A stretch of 36,633 nucleotides of DNA from Candidatus Acidiferrales bacterium (GCA_030037355.1 JASHRL010000404.1:1-36633); one strand, 5' to 3'; counted from the first letter of the stretch, positions 18,527 to 26,716 are shown. A program made the numbers and translations. The notes: a model not told the origin generated them from the sequence alone.

Positions 18527-18751
18527 TTATAGCTCCGACGAAAACTCCTCAACTGTAAGCAGCGAGTCACGCAGTATCCGTTTCAGCGTGCCAAAAGCAA
18601 CCTCATCGTGCAATGGAACAGTCACAGGCAGCCTTCGCGGATTCGTTTCATTTCTCATACGGACGTGACTGCCCTTTTGGCGTACCGCAACGTATCCAAA
18701 GCGTTCCAGTACGCGAATCACTTCTGCGCCAGAAACCACCGGCAGCTTCAC
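18527..18751 (-). CDS. hicA: HicA-family mRNA interferase toxin
   Basis: A 74-residue protein with the small double-stranded-RNA-binding-like fold of HicA. It has VSGAEVIRVLERFGYVAVRQKGSHVRMRN, with the catalytic histidine at position 29 in GSH, and the closing LHDEVAFGTLKRILRD helix. It is expected to cleave mRNA in the cytoplasm when not bound by HicB. The start is GTG at 18751, overlapping the stop of the upstream 85-residue frame as GTGA, so translation is probably coupled to that frame and not to hicB. Confidence 0.85.
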   Translation of the reverse strand: MKLPVVSGAEVIRVLERFGYVAVRQKGSHVRMRNETNPRRLPVTVPLHDEVAFGTLKRILRDSLLTVEEFSSEL

Positions 18752-19005
18752 TTGTCAACCTCGCCTGTGTAGCTGTCTCCTTCAGGATGCTCTTGTTTCA
18801 GCGATCTAAGCACCGGCGACCCCATCCTGCTGCCAGAGCGGGCTTCTTCTGCTTCTAGCTTTAATATGCCCCTGCCTGCGTAAACGCGCAGAAGCTTTCC
18901 ATCCTCTGGGCCGTAGCGCTCGTCATATTCTCCACGGAACATCTCTCGACTCAATGGCTTTTGCGCAACGGGATTCTCATATACGATCACGCGAAGTTGC
19001 CGCAA
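18748..19005 (-). CDS. unknown protein coupled to hicA
   Basis: An 85-residue frame ending in a GTGA overlap with hicA. It starts at a TTG without a good ribosome-binding site. The frame stays open a further 36 or so codons upstream (reading ...EGEYIRDSDSKISVEQVWQ) without any ATG, GTG or TTG, so the original start may have been lost. The central part (MFRGEYDERYGPEDGKLLRVYAGRGILKLE) looks protein-like. I do not recognise the family. It may be a third component or a decayed gene that still drives hicA translation. Confidence 0.5.
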   Translation of the reverse strand: MRQLRVIVYENPVAQKPLSREMFRGEYDERYGPEDGKLLRVYAGRGILKLEAEEARSGSRMGSPVLRSLKQEHPEGDSYTGEVDK

Positions 19006-19127
19006 CGACGGATCGCGCTCTGTGCCAACAGCATCCTGCGCGATCTGCCAAACTTGTTCGACGGAAATTTTCGAATCTGAGTCTCGGATGTATTCGCCTT
19101 CCGTTTTTCGATTTCAGATCTTCCTTC

Positions 19128-20297
19128 TCACTTAGCCACTGCCCTTTTCTCCGCCAGAATTTCTTTCAGTCGGTCAATCGGCAGCGCTTCGATCACGTGT
19201 CCATCGCGTCCCGTGACCGTCGTCGCGCGCAGCAGCGAATTATCAATCGCTTCTTCCGTCGCTTCGCCGGCGGCTTCGAACAGCGGCGATAGCGCTTCCT
19301 CCGAAAGACTCGCCGCCGCATTTCCCTGCGCATCGCCGGGAATTTTCGCCGTCGTCGAAAACGCGACCACAAAATCTCCGCTTCCGTTGCTGCCCGAAGA
19401 TCCCGCGCGCGCCAGCCCAAACGTCGCCCGCTTCGCCAGCCGCATCAACTGCCGCGCATCAAGCGGCGCGTCCGTCGCCACCACCATCATGCATGACCCA
19501 TCCGCCGAATTTCGCTTTTCGCCGCGCGCCGCCATGCGCCGCGGAGGCTGCAGCTCTCGATACACAGGCACGCCTGCAATCGTCAAATTCCCGCCGAAAT
19601 TCGTCTGCACCAGCACGCCCACCGTGTACCCTCTCGCATTCGCATTCACCTTCCGCGAACTCGTCCCGATTCCGCCTTTCCACCCAAACGCCACCGTGCC
19701 CGTTCCCGCGCCGACCGTCCCCTCTTCCACCGCTCCGCTGCGCGCCGACTCCAGCGCCTTCACGACATCCGCCGCCTTCACGTGCCGCCCGCGAATATCG
19801 TTCAGCCATCCGTCGTTCGTCTCGCCCACCACCGGATTGATTGATCTCACTTCTTCATTTCCCGGCAGCGCCAGCATCCAATCCGTCATCGCCGCGGCCG
19901 CATCCCACACGCTCAGCGTATTCGTCAGCAAAATCGGCGTCTCGATCTGCCCCAGCTCGTTCACCTGCGTCGATCCCACCAGCTTCCCGAACGCGTTGAA
20001 CACGTACACCGCTCCCGCCACTTTTTGCTGAAACATATTTCCCGCGTGCGGCAAAATCGCCGTCACTCCCGTGCGTACATCATCTCCCTGAATGATCGTC
20101 GTCTGCCCCACCTCCACTCCCGCCACATCCGTAATCGCATCGAGCGGCCCCGGCTCATACACGCCAATTCGTATCCCCAAATCCCTCGCCCGCGGCTTCG
20201 TGTTCATCGCACTGCTCTCCTGTGCTTGTGCCAACGCAATTCCAGCCATCAGCGCCACCGTGCAACCGAGAATCACTATCTTCACCGCTCTCATCAT
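19128..20297 (-). CDS. P1-family (DmpA-like) aminopeptidase, secreted
   Basis: A 389-residue N-terminal-nucleophile hydrolase of peptidase family S58/P1, related to the D-aminopeptidase DmpA and beta-peptidyl aminopeptidases. A signal peptide covers about residues 1-25. Family blocks are RDLGIRIGVYEPGPLDAITDVAGVEVG (N-terminus), NAFGKLVGSTQVNELGQIETPILLTNT, and VVGETNDGWLND. The processing site is GGIGTSSR, where Ser213 is the likely nucleophile released by self-cleavage. Substrates in the family are peptides with N-terminal D- or beta-residues, or ordinary small residues. It lies next to and divergent from the tandem M42 peptidase, so this stretch holds two secreted peptidases. Confidence 0.9.
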   Translation of the reverse strand: MMRAVKIVILGCTVALMAGIALAQAQESSAMNTKPRARDLGIRIGVYEPGPLDAITDVAGVEVGQTTIIQGDDVRTGVTAILPHAGNMFQQKVAGAVYVFNAFGKLVGSTQVNELGQIETPILLTNTLSVWDAAAAMTDWMLALPGNEEVRSINPVVGETNDGWLNDIRGRHVKAADVVKALESARSGAVEEGTVGAGTGTVAFGWKGGIGTSSRKVNANARGYTVGVLVQTNFGGNLTIAGVPVYRELQPPRRMAARGEKRNSADGSCMMVVATDAPLDARQLMRLAKRATFGLARAGSSGSNGSGDFVVAFSTTAKIPGDAQGNAAASLSEEALSPLFEAAGEATEEAIDNSLLRATTVTGRDGHVIEALPIDRLKEILAEKRAVAK

Positions 20298-20547
20298 TTG
20301 CCTCTCCCGCGCCCGATTCTAATCCGTTCTGCTCGTCAGTGCTTCGGTTTCAATTTTCTTGATCGTGACACAGCGATTCAAAATTCAGACTGATCTACGA
20401 GCTTTACTTCTAATCTGTTGCGGGACTGCTCCTGCTGCGCTACATTTCCCGCTTCGCGCATCCGCCGCCGTCGCGAATGCGCGAAGGTTCAGAACGCAGA
20501 AAAACTCGCAGCAAATGCCAACGCACTCGAGGGGAAAACAATCCGCC

Positions 20548-22806
20548 ATGATCAAGCGACTCTCATTTTTATTTTTCGCAGCAGTGCTCGCCTGCATCAC
20601 TCCATCCGCATTCGCACAATCCGACTCCGGCAAAGTTCCCGGCTCGCTCGGCGATGATCTTCGCCAATTCGTCGAGACGCCCGCCATTCCCGGCTATGAA
20701 TCTGCGCTCGCCGCGGAAATCCGCGACCGCGTGAAATCTTTTTCACCGCAAACAGATAACCTCGATGACGTCATCGTCACCATCGGCAGCGGCAGCCCCA
20801 AGCGCCTCATCGTTGCGCCTATGGACGAGCCCGGCTACGTTGTCGGCAACATCACCGACGACGGCTACATCCAGCTTCAGCGCCTCCCGCAGTTCGGCGA
20901 TCTTCCGCTCTTCAACGAACTCTATTCTGCGCAGCCCGTCGAAATTCAATCTGCCTCTGGGAAATGGATTCCCGGCGTCGTTGCCGGCCTTTCCATTCAC
21001 TTGCTCCCCGGACGTCTTTATCCGCCCGATCCTTCCGACATCGAAAATATGTACGTCGACGTTGGCGCCGCTTCTGCTGCGGAAGTGAAGCATCTGGGTG
21101 CGGATCTCTTGAGCCCCGTGGTCATGGATCGCACGCTCTTTTCTCTTGGCAAGAATTTCTACGCCGCTCCGGCCGTCGGCGACCGCTTCGGCGACGTCGC
21201 TCTCGTCGATCTGCTGCGCCACATCGATCCATCGAAAGTGAGCGGCACGCTGGTTGTCGCTTTTGCCGCTCAGCAATGGGCTGGCGCGCGCGGCCTCGAG
21301 CGTCTCCTCGACGAAGAAAACCCGGACGAACTCATCTACGTTGGCCGACTCATCGCTGCGCCGCCGAATCCCGCCGAACCAACCTTGCATCGCGGCCCGC
21401 GCCTTCCGATGGGCAGCGGCGTTCTGGTCGGTTCGGAGGATGGGAGCGGAAATTTTTCCGGCTTCGCTCAGGACCTCAAATCTCTCGCCGACTCCAATCA
21501 AATTCCCTTCGCCATGGATTTCTCCGGCCCGATGATGCCGCCGAGCTATCTTGCGCCGCCGAAAACTCCCGATAAAACTGTGCACCTCGCGATTGCCACC
21601 GCCTGGCCTGACACGCCTGCAGAAATCATCAGCGCCAAAGATCTCGCGAATCTGTCGGACCTGCTGCAGATCTACGCGCAAGGATCGTTGGCCCAGGTTC
21701 GGCCGTTCATAACACTTCCAGAGATAGTTGATCATCCTCTTGCTAATCTCGGAACGCCGCCAACGAACGAGCAAATTCTCCGCAGCCTCGTCGAAACGTA
21801 CGCCGTCAGCGAGCATGAAGCGCGCATGCGCGACGCGGTGAAGAGCCTGCTCCCGAAGTGGGCGCATCCAGAAACCGACGACGCCGGAAATTTGATTCTC
21901 CAGATCGGCAGTACTCCGGCCAGCTCGCATGTTCCCAGCATCATGTTCGTCGCGCACCTCGACGAAATCGGCTACGTCGTCCAGGAAATTCTGCCCGATG
22001 GAAAACTCGCCGTGAGCGGCGGAGGCGGACAGGCCGATTATTTCATCGGCCATGCCGCTCTGGTTCACACAGCGAATGGCCGCGACATTCCTGCCGTGAT
22101 GGAGTTGCCCGAAGGCTGGGACGAGCCCGGCTTCAAATGGCCGCGTGGCCGTGGCTTGATGTCTCGCGTCGACGTTGGCGCGCGCTCGCCAGACGAAGTC
22201 GCGCAAATGGGCATCGCCGTCGGCGACTACATCACCATTCCGAAGAAATATCGCCATCTTGCCGGCACGCGCGCCAATGCGCGCAGCTTCGACGATCGCG
22301 TGGGCGACACTGCGTTGGTCTCCGCCGTCTGGGCGCTCGGCCCGAATCTGAAGGATCGCAACGTCACCTTCGTCTGGTCCACGGGCGAGGAGCTCGGACT
22401 CGTCGGCGCCGGCAAACTCGCCGCGCGGCTCGGCGCCGAAGGCAAAGCGCCAGACTACGTTTTCGCCATCGACACTTTCGTCAGCTCCGATTCGCCGCTT
22501 GAATCCAAGCGTTTCGGAGACACCCAAATCGGCGACGGTTTTGTCGTCCGCGCCGTGGACAATTCCAATATCATTCCGCGCAAGCTCGTCGAAAAAGTTG
22601 TCTCCATCGCGCGCGCCAATCATATTCCCGTGCAATACGGCATCACCGGCGGCGGCAACGACGGTTCTGCGTTTTTGCGCTATGGCTCGATTGACGTCGC
22701 GCTCGGCTGGCCTTTGCGCTATTCGCATTCGCCCGGCGAAGTCATCGATCTGCGCGACCTCGATGCGCTCTCTCACATCGTCGTCGCGCTCTCGCGCAAT
22801 TGGTAG
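20548..22806 (+). CDS. secreted tandem M42-type aminopeptidase, first copy degenerate
   Basis: A 752-residue protein with a signal peptide (1-24) and two M42-like halves, about 33-385 and 403-752. The second half has the whole dinuclear-metal set: His470 in AHLDE, Asp582/583 in FDDR, Glu614-615 in GEEL, Asp642 in AIDT, and His727 in SHSPGE. The first half aligns along the same path but the equivalent positions are Pro91 (APMDE), Gly211 (VGDR), Gln242-243 (AQQW), Gly266 (YVGR) and Asp355 (PDTPAE), so it cannot bind the metals. M42 enzymes are normally single-domain TET complexes of about 350 residues. The ATG at 20548 was chosen because it gives the signal peptide. Confidence 0.85.
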   Translation: MIKRLSFLFFAAVLACITPSAFAQSDSGKVPGSLGDDLRQFVETPAIPGYESALAAEIRDRVKSFSPQTDNLDDVIVTIGSGSPKRLIVAPMDEPGYVVGNITDDGYIQLQRLPQFGDLPLFNELYSAQPVEIQSASGKWIPGVVAGLSIHLLPGRLYPPDPSDIENMYVDVGAASAAEVKHLGADLLSPVVMDRTLFSLGKNFYAAPAVGDRFGDVALVDLLRHIDPSKVSGTLVVAFAAQQWAGARGLERLLDEENPDELIYVGRLIAAPPNPAEPTLHRGPRLPMGSGVLVGSEDGSGNFSGFAQDLKSLADSNQIPFAMDFSGPMMPPSYLAPPKTPDKTVHLAIATAWPDTPAEIISAKDLANLSDLLQIYAQGSLAQVRPFITLPEIVDHPLANLGTPPTNEQILRSLVETYAVSEHEARMRDAVKSLLPKWAHPETDDAGNLILQIGSTPASSHVPSIMFVAHLDEIGYVVQEILPDGKLAVSGGGGQADYFIGHAALVHTANGRDIPAVMELPEGWDEPGFKWPRGRGLMSRVDVGARSPDEVAQMGIAVGDYITIPKKYRHLAGTRANARSFDDRVGDTALVSAVWALGPNLKDRNVTFVWSTGEELGLVGAGKLAARLGAEGKAPDYVFAIDTFVSSDSPLESKRFGDTQIGDGFVVRAVDNSNIIPRKLVEKVVSIARANHIPVQYGITGGGNDGSAFLRYGSIDVALGWPLRYSHSPGEVIDLRDLDALSHIVVALSRNW

Positions 22807-22815
22807 GAGTCTTTC

Positions 22816-23352
22816 ATGCAGAATCGTGACTTCAGCCTTCGCGCGCTCTATGCCGCACTCGATGCGCAGCGCCAGGCGCGCGGAATTTCCTGGGCGCAGG
22901 CCACGCGCGAAATGAATGGCCCGGCGAAGCACGGCTTCGCATCCTCGCGTAACCGTGCTTCTCACGCGCTTAGCCCATCCACGGTGACTGGCACGCGCAC
23001 ACGATTGGTTGCCGAAGCGGATGGTGTCTTGCAGATGCTTCGCTGGCTCGACCGCACGCCCGAAAGCTTCGTCCCGCGTCATGCCGCCGCAAACACTGCT
23101 GGTGCGCGCTTGCCTGCTGTCCCTCCCGGTCATATTTTGCGCTTCGATACGAGAAGGATTCACGCCGCGCTCGACATGCAACGTGCGGAACGTGAAATGA
23201 CTTGGTCGCAGGTCGCAAACGAGATTGGTGTTTCTGCCTCCACTCTTACGCATCTCGCCAAGGGCGGCCGCACCGGCTTCCCTCAAGTGATGCGCGTCGT
23301 TCGCTGGCTCTCCCGCCCCGCCGCAGATTTCACTCATGCCTCTCCTCATTGA
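22816..23352 (+). CDS. HTH protein with internal duplication
   Basis: A 178-residue protein built of two related halves. Residues 8-80 (LYAALDAQRQARGISWAQATREM ... VLQMLRWLDRTPESF) and 114-172 (IHAALDMQRAEREMTWSQVANEIGVSASTLTHL ... VMRVVRWLSRPAADF) match in pattern. The second half is a clear XRE-like helix-turn-helix; the first carries an insertion where the recognition helix would be. It begins nine bases after the M42 gene, with GAG six bases before the ATG, so it is probably in the same transcript. A DNA-binding role is inferred; the target is unknown. Confidence 0.7.
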   Translation: MQNRDFSLRALYAALDAQRQARGISWAQATREMNGPAKHGFASSRNRASHALSPSTVTGTRTRLVAEADGVLQMLRWLDRTPESFVPRHAAANTAGARLPAVPPGHILRFDTRRIHAALDMQRAEREMTWSQVANEIGVSASTLTHLAKGGRTGFPQVMRVVRWLSRPAADFTHASPH

Positions 23353-23435
23353 TTTCCTCTTAGCTGGAATTCACGATCAATAATCTTTGGCGTGATGCAA
23401 AGCGGCGAGGCACACTTTTACTTTCCTCCTTCGCC

Positions 23436-23444
23436 TGCGATAAT
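23436..23444 (+). promoter_or_regulatory. extended -10 promoter for tryptophanase gene, leaderless
   Basis: TGC-GATAAT (23436-23444) ends five bases before the ATG. No Shine-Dalgarno sequence is present, and the upstream CTTTCCTCCT is pyrimidine-rich. Confidence 0.45.
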
Positions 23445-23449
23445 CGCTC

Positions 23450-24847
23450 ATGCCCATCAAGACCATCATCGAGCCGTTCCGCATCAAGTCCGTCGAGCCG
23501 ATTCGCCGCACCACGCGCCGCGAACGCCAAAAACTTCTTGTCGCCGCCGGATACAATCTTTTTCTCGTTGCCTCCGACGACATTCTGATCGACCTGCTCA
23601 CCGACTCCGGCACGAACGCGATGTCCACCGAGCAATGGGCGGCGATGATGCGCGGCGACGAATCCTACGCTGGCTCGCCGAGCTTCCAGCGCTTCCGCAA
23701 ATCCATTCAGGCGATCATGGGATTCAAGCATGTGATTCCCACGCATCAGGGGCGCGCCGCGGAGCGAATTCTTTTTGGTGTGATGTGCAAAAAGGGCGAC
23801 GTGGTTCCCAACAACACGCACTTCGATACCACGCGCGCGAATTGCGAATTCGTCGGCGCCGAAGCGCTGGACATTCCCATCGCCGAAGCGCGGCAGCCGC
23901 AGACGCGCCATCCCTTCAAAGGCAATATGGACACGGCGAAACTCGCCGCGGTGATCGAGCGCGTGGGCGCGAAGCGCGTGCCGCTCGTCATGCTCACGGT
24001 GACGAACAATTCCGGCGGCGGCCAGCCGGTTTCGCTCGAAAACATCAAGGCGGTGAAAAAAATCTGCGCGCGCCACAAAATCCCTCTCTATATCGACGCG
24101 TGCCGCTTCGCCGAAAACGCCTATTTCATCAAGCTGCGCGAGCCGGGCTACTCGAAAAAATCGCCGCGCGAAATCGCGCAGGAGATGTTCCGCTACGCCG
24201 ACGGCTGCACGATGTCTGCGAAAAAAGACGGCCTCGCGAATATCGGCGGATTTTTGTGCACCAACAATGACCTGATCGCGCAGCAAGAAAAAGATTTGCT
24301 GATTCTGACGGAAGGTTTTCCCACGTACGGCGGACTTGCGGGCCGCGACCTCGACGCCATCGCCGTGGGATTGAACGAAGCGCTGGACGAAGATTATTTG
24401 AATTACCGCATCGTATCGACGGCTTATCTCGGCGATCACATTTCCGCCGGAGGCGTTCCGATCGTGCAGCCGCCGGGCGGCCATGCGATTTATATCGATG
24501 CGCGGGAATTTTTGCCGCACATTCCGCCGACGCAATTTCCCGGCGTGGCGCTGGCGGCGGAACTTTATGTCGAAGGAGGGATCCGTTCTGTCGAAATCGG
24601 AACGCTGATGTTCGGCAAGCGCGACGACAAAGGCGTCGAGCATCCCGGGCCGATGGACCTGCTGCGGCTGGCGATTCCGCGGCGCGTCTACACGCAATCG
24701 CACATCGACTATGTGGTCGAAGTGATTCTGGAAGTCTGGCGGCGGCGCAAGGGAATTCGCGGGCTCGAACTGACCTATCAGGCGCCTTTCCTGCGGCATT
24801 TCACGGCGCGATTCCGGACGGCGCCGCAGCACAAAGCAAAATCGTAA
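23450..24847 (+). CDS. tnaA: tryptophanase (beta-eliminating lyase family)
   Basis: A 465-residue PLP enzyme of the tryptophanase/tyrosine phenol-lyase family, breaking L-tryptophan (or L-tyrosine) to indole (or phenol), pyruvate and ammonia. Family blocks: LLTDSGTNAMS (49-59), IPTHQGRAAE (96-105), TVTNNSGGGQPVSLENI, YIDACRFAENAYFI, and the PLP lysine in TMSAKKDGLANIGG (Lys258 or 259). The segment GIRSVEIG carries Ile where tyrosine phenol-lyases carry the substrate-binding Arg (MERG), which favours tryptophanase. No tnaB permease or tnaC leader peptide is seen, so regulation differs from E. coli. Confidence 0.85.
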   Translation: MPIKTIIEPFRIKSVEPIRRTTRRERQKLLVAAGYNLFLVASDDILIDLLTDSGTNAMSTEQWAAMMRGDESYAGSPSFQRFRKSIQAIMGFKHVIPTHQGRAAERILFGVMCKKGDVVPNNTHFDTTRANCEFVGAEALDIPIAEARQPQTRHPFKGNMDTAKLAAVIERVGAKRVPLVMLTVTNNSGGGQPVSLENIKAVKKICARHKIPLYIDACRFAENAYFIKLREPGYSKKSPREIAQEMFRYADGCTMSAKKDGLANIGGFLCTNNDLIAQQEKDLLILTEGFPTYGGLAGRDLDAIAVGLNEALDEDYLNYRIVSTAYLGDHISAGGVPIVQPPGGHAIYIDAREFLPHIPPTQFPGVALAAELYVEGGIRSVEIGTLMFGKRDDKGVEHPGPMDLLRLAIPRRVYTQSHIDYVVEVILEVWRRRKGIRGLELTYQAPFLRHFTARFRTAPQHKAKS

Positions 24848-24927
24848 TCCCCTGTTCGCAGCGCGGTTCCTGCTGAAATTTTTTCGGCGCGCGGAGCGCT
24901 GATTTTCGCGCGACGCGGCGCTTGCGG

Positions 24928-24961
24928 AGTTGCCGCGCGGGCAACTTGCATTTGCTATAAT
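24928..24961 (+). promoter_or_regulatory. promoter of the deoxynucleoside kinase gene with overlapping palindrome
   Basis: The extended -10 TGC-TATAAT (24953-24961) ends nine bases before the ATG. Just upstream is a perfect 7-base inverted repeat, AGTTGCC (24928-24934) and GGCAACT (24940-24946), in the -35 area. It could be an operator. Confidence 0.45.
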
Positions 24962-24970
24962 GCCGCGTTC

Positions 24971-25621
24971 ATGCCGGAGCCGAAATTCAAGCCGCCGCGC
25001 TACTTCGCCATCGAAGGCCCGATCCGAGTGGGCAAATCCACGCTGGCGAAAATCCTCGCGGAACGATTGCACGCGCGGCGCGTCTTCGATTGCGAAGACA
25101 ATCCTTTTCTCAGCGCTTTTTACGATGAAAAACCCGGCGCGGCGTTTGCCGCACAGATGCATTTTCTGATGGAGCGGCATCAGCGGCTGATGGAAATCGA
25201 CCGCGAAAAAAAGCTCGGGCCGGTGGTGAGCGATTTTCTCTTCGAGAAAGACAAGATTTTCGCCTACATCAATCTCGACAATGAAGAGCTGAAACTTTAC
25301 GAACGCTATTACGAGATGCTGGCGACATCGGCGCCCGTTCCGGATCTGGTGATTTACTTGCAGGCGAAGCCGGAAGTGCTGCGGCAGCGAATCACGAAAA
25401 AAGGCGCGCGCGAGGAATCGCATATTTCGGCGGAGTATCTGCAGACCGTCGCGCAGGCCTATGAGCACTTCTTTTTTCACTACACCGGCGCGAATCTGCT
25501 GGTGGTGGATACCTCCGACATTGATTTTGTGGAGCGCAATGCGGATTTGCAGGAACTGCTGCGGCGTCTGCGGCAGCCGGTGAAAGGCACGCAGTATTTC
25601 CTCCCCCTCGGACCCGAGTGA
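24971..25621 (+). CDS. deoxynucleoside kinase
   Basis: A 216-residue salvage kinase that phosphorylates deoxynucleosides with ATP. The P-loop is GPIRVGKST (16-24). The substrate loop DFLFEKDKIFAYINL holds the DR/EK-like catalytic region, and the LID has QRITKKGAREESHIS. The C-terminus (NLLVVDTSDIDFV) matches the dNK/dGK/dAK family. Which base is preferred cannot be judged. In several Acidobacteriota this kinase is fused or adjacent to folK; here it stands alone. Confidence 0.85.
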   Translation: MPEPKFKPPRYFAIEGPIRVGKSTLAKILAERLHARRVFDCEDNPFLSAFYDEKPGAAFAAQMHFLMERHQRLMEIDREKKLGPVVSDFLFEKDKIFAYINLDNEELKLYERYYEMLATSAPVPDLVIYLQAKPEVLRQRITKKGAREESHISAEYLQTVAQAYEHFFFHYTGANLLVVDTSDIDFVERNADLQELLRRLRQPVKGTQYFLPLGPE

Positions 25622-25694
25622 AACAACGGGACGCCGGATTTTTTTGCAGCGTGACGGCGCGCGCGGCATAAGAGCGTTCTCCCCAAAAAATGCG

Positions 25695-26504
25695 CTATGT
25701 CTGTCGATTAGAAATGACCTCCGATCTTTGTTTTGAACGAGTTGCGCCCATTTCTAATTTTTCATAGGTCTGTCGATTAGAACTGCGCGGCGCGACGCTG
25801 GAGGCCAGAAACTCGCGAGAGAGCGGGGCTGAGTTTTGGGATTTGCGACCGGCAGTGGAGTTGGGACGGAGCGATGGAGCGGGAGTCGGTTTCGTGGCTG
25901 TGACCCGGGAGGGATCGGAAACCATTTGCATGGGCGAGCGGCGCGCGGCCCGGCGCGGGGCTGTGGATGTGGAAGAGTGGGCGGACTTCGCGGGTGGTTT
26001 GGTGATGGAGACGACGTGATGCGTGGTGGGCGGCTCGGTCCACTGGCCGCGTTCATTGAGGCAGGCGAGGGTGCGGACGGCGCGGAGAACCGCGAAGGCC
26101 GTGGGCGTCGCAATGAAACTGACCTCTTCGAGGACTTTTTCGACCACCCCGCGGAGGTTTTCGCGGCGGCGGACATCGAGTCCGGTGGCGCGAGCGTGGC
26201 GGTAGATGACGGATTCGCCGTGCAAACCGTAAGATTCCTCAATCCAGGAGGCTCGGTTCCAGTCGATGAAATCGTCTTCGATGGCCTGGCGCTGGGGATG
26301 ATTGCAAATCTGGCATTTGCGGCTGTGGCGTCCATTGCGTTCATGGCCGGCGGTGCGGCGGGAACGGCGATTTGATTTGCTGGCTTTGCGCGAGGACGCA
26401 GCGGCGGAGGGTTCGGCGAGGGGCGAGCCGTCCTGGGCGAGAAGGTCGTTTATTTTGGCGGAAAGGACAGAGGCGTAGCGTTCATTGGCGGACTGAGGCG
26501 CCAT
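25695..26504 (-). CDS. zinc-motif protein of unknown function
   Basis: A 269-residue protein. The conserved middle (about residues 62-130) has a Cys-x2-Cys-x-His knot (Cys64, Cys67, His69) in KCQICNHPQRQAIEDDF. The adjacent helices WNRASWIEESYGLHGESVIYRHARATGLD look like a resolvase-type or Terminase-small-type helix-turn-helix. Both ends are low complexity, Ser/Pro/Arg-rich. The C-terminal 30 residues contain the word SNRQT twice, encoded by a DNA repeat, so the 3' end may be an acquired repeat. AGGAG before the ATG and a near-consensus promoter support expression. A plus-strand frame opposite it (25836-26375) is rejected. Confidence 0.65.
   Translation of the reverse strand: MAPQSANERYASVLSAKINDLLAQDGSPLAEPSAAASSRKASKSNRRSRRTAGHERNGRHSRKCQICNHPQRQAIEDDFIDWNRASWIEESYGLHGESVIYRHARATGLDVRRRENLRGVVEKVLEEVSFIATPTAFAVLRAVRTLACLNERGQWTEPPTTHHVVSITKPPAKSAHSSTSTAPRRAARRSPMQMVSDPSRVTATKPTPAPSLRPNSTAGRKSQNSAPLSREFLASSVAPRSSNRQTYEKLEMGATRSKQRSEVISNRQT
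25699..25782. repeat. 15-base direct repeat with internal inverted repeat
   Basis: GTCTGTCGATTAGAA occurs at 25699-25713 and 25768-25782. Between them ATTAGAAATG (25708-25717) pairs with CATTTCTAAT (25749-25758). The block looks like a small repeat or hairpin unit and also forms the 3' end of the zinc-motif gene. Confidence 0.55.
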
Positions 26505-26617
26505 GTGGTTTCTCCTTTGAGATTTATTTGATTAGAGTTCTACGGATTTTCTGAGGCGGAAGGGTCGGTGGCCTGACGTTGCCCTTGGCCGGTACTGCAA
26601 GCCACAATGTTGAGGTA

Positions 26618-26646
26618 TGTATACCAGAGTATAAACAGATTGTCAA
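26618..26646 (-). promoter_or_regulatory. near-consensus promoter with palindromic spacer
   Basis: On the minus strand TTGACA (26646-26641), 17 bases, TATACA (26623-26618). A short palindrome (TATAC-TCTG-GTATA, 26620-26633) overlaps the -10 and spacer and could be a repressor site. It would drive the zinc-motif gene starting at 26504. Confidence 0.55.
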
Positions 26647-26716
26647 GAGAAAAAAAGAGAGGTGGCGAGCAGATTTCCCGACGCGATTGGAGTAGAGGGG
26701 TTCGGGCACGCGGACG

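Noticed and set aside
20743-25669. Very long open minus-strand frames opposite the M42, tryptophanase and kinase genes
   Set aside because: They follow the codon bias of the real plus-strand genes, have no domain-like sequence and no start sites; the plus-strand proteins carry full family motifs. The same applies to the frame at 5444-7216 opposite sucA.
25836-26375. Plus-strand 179-codon frame opposite the zinc-motif gene
   Set aside because: Gly/Arg/Ala-rich, no recognisable motif; the minus strand has the Cys knot, ribosome-binding site and promoter.
26524-26709. 61-codon minus-strand frame in the promoter region
   Set aside because: It overlaps the near-consensus promoter and has no protein-like pattern.
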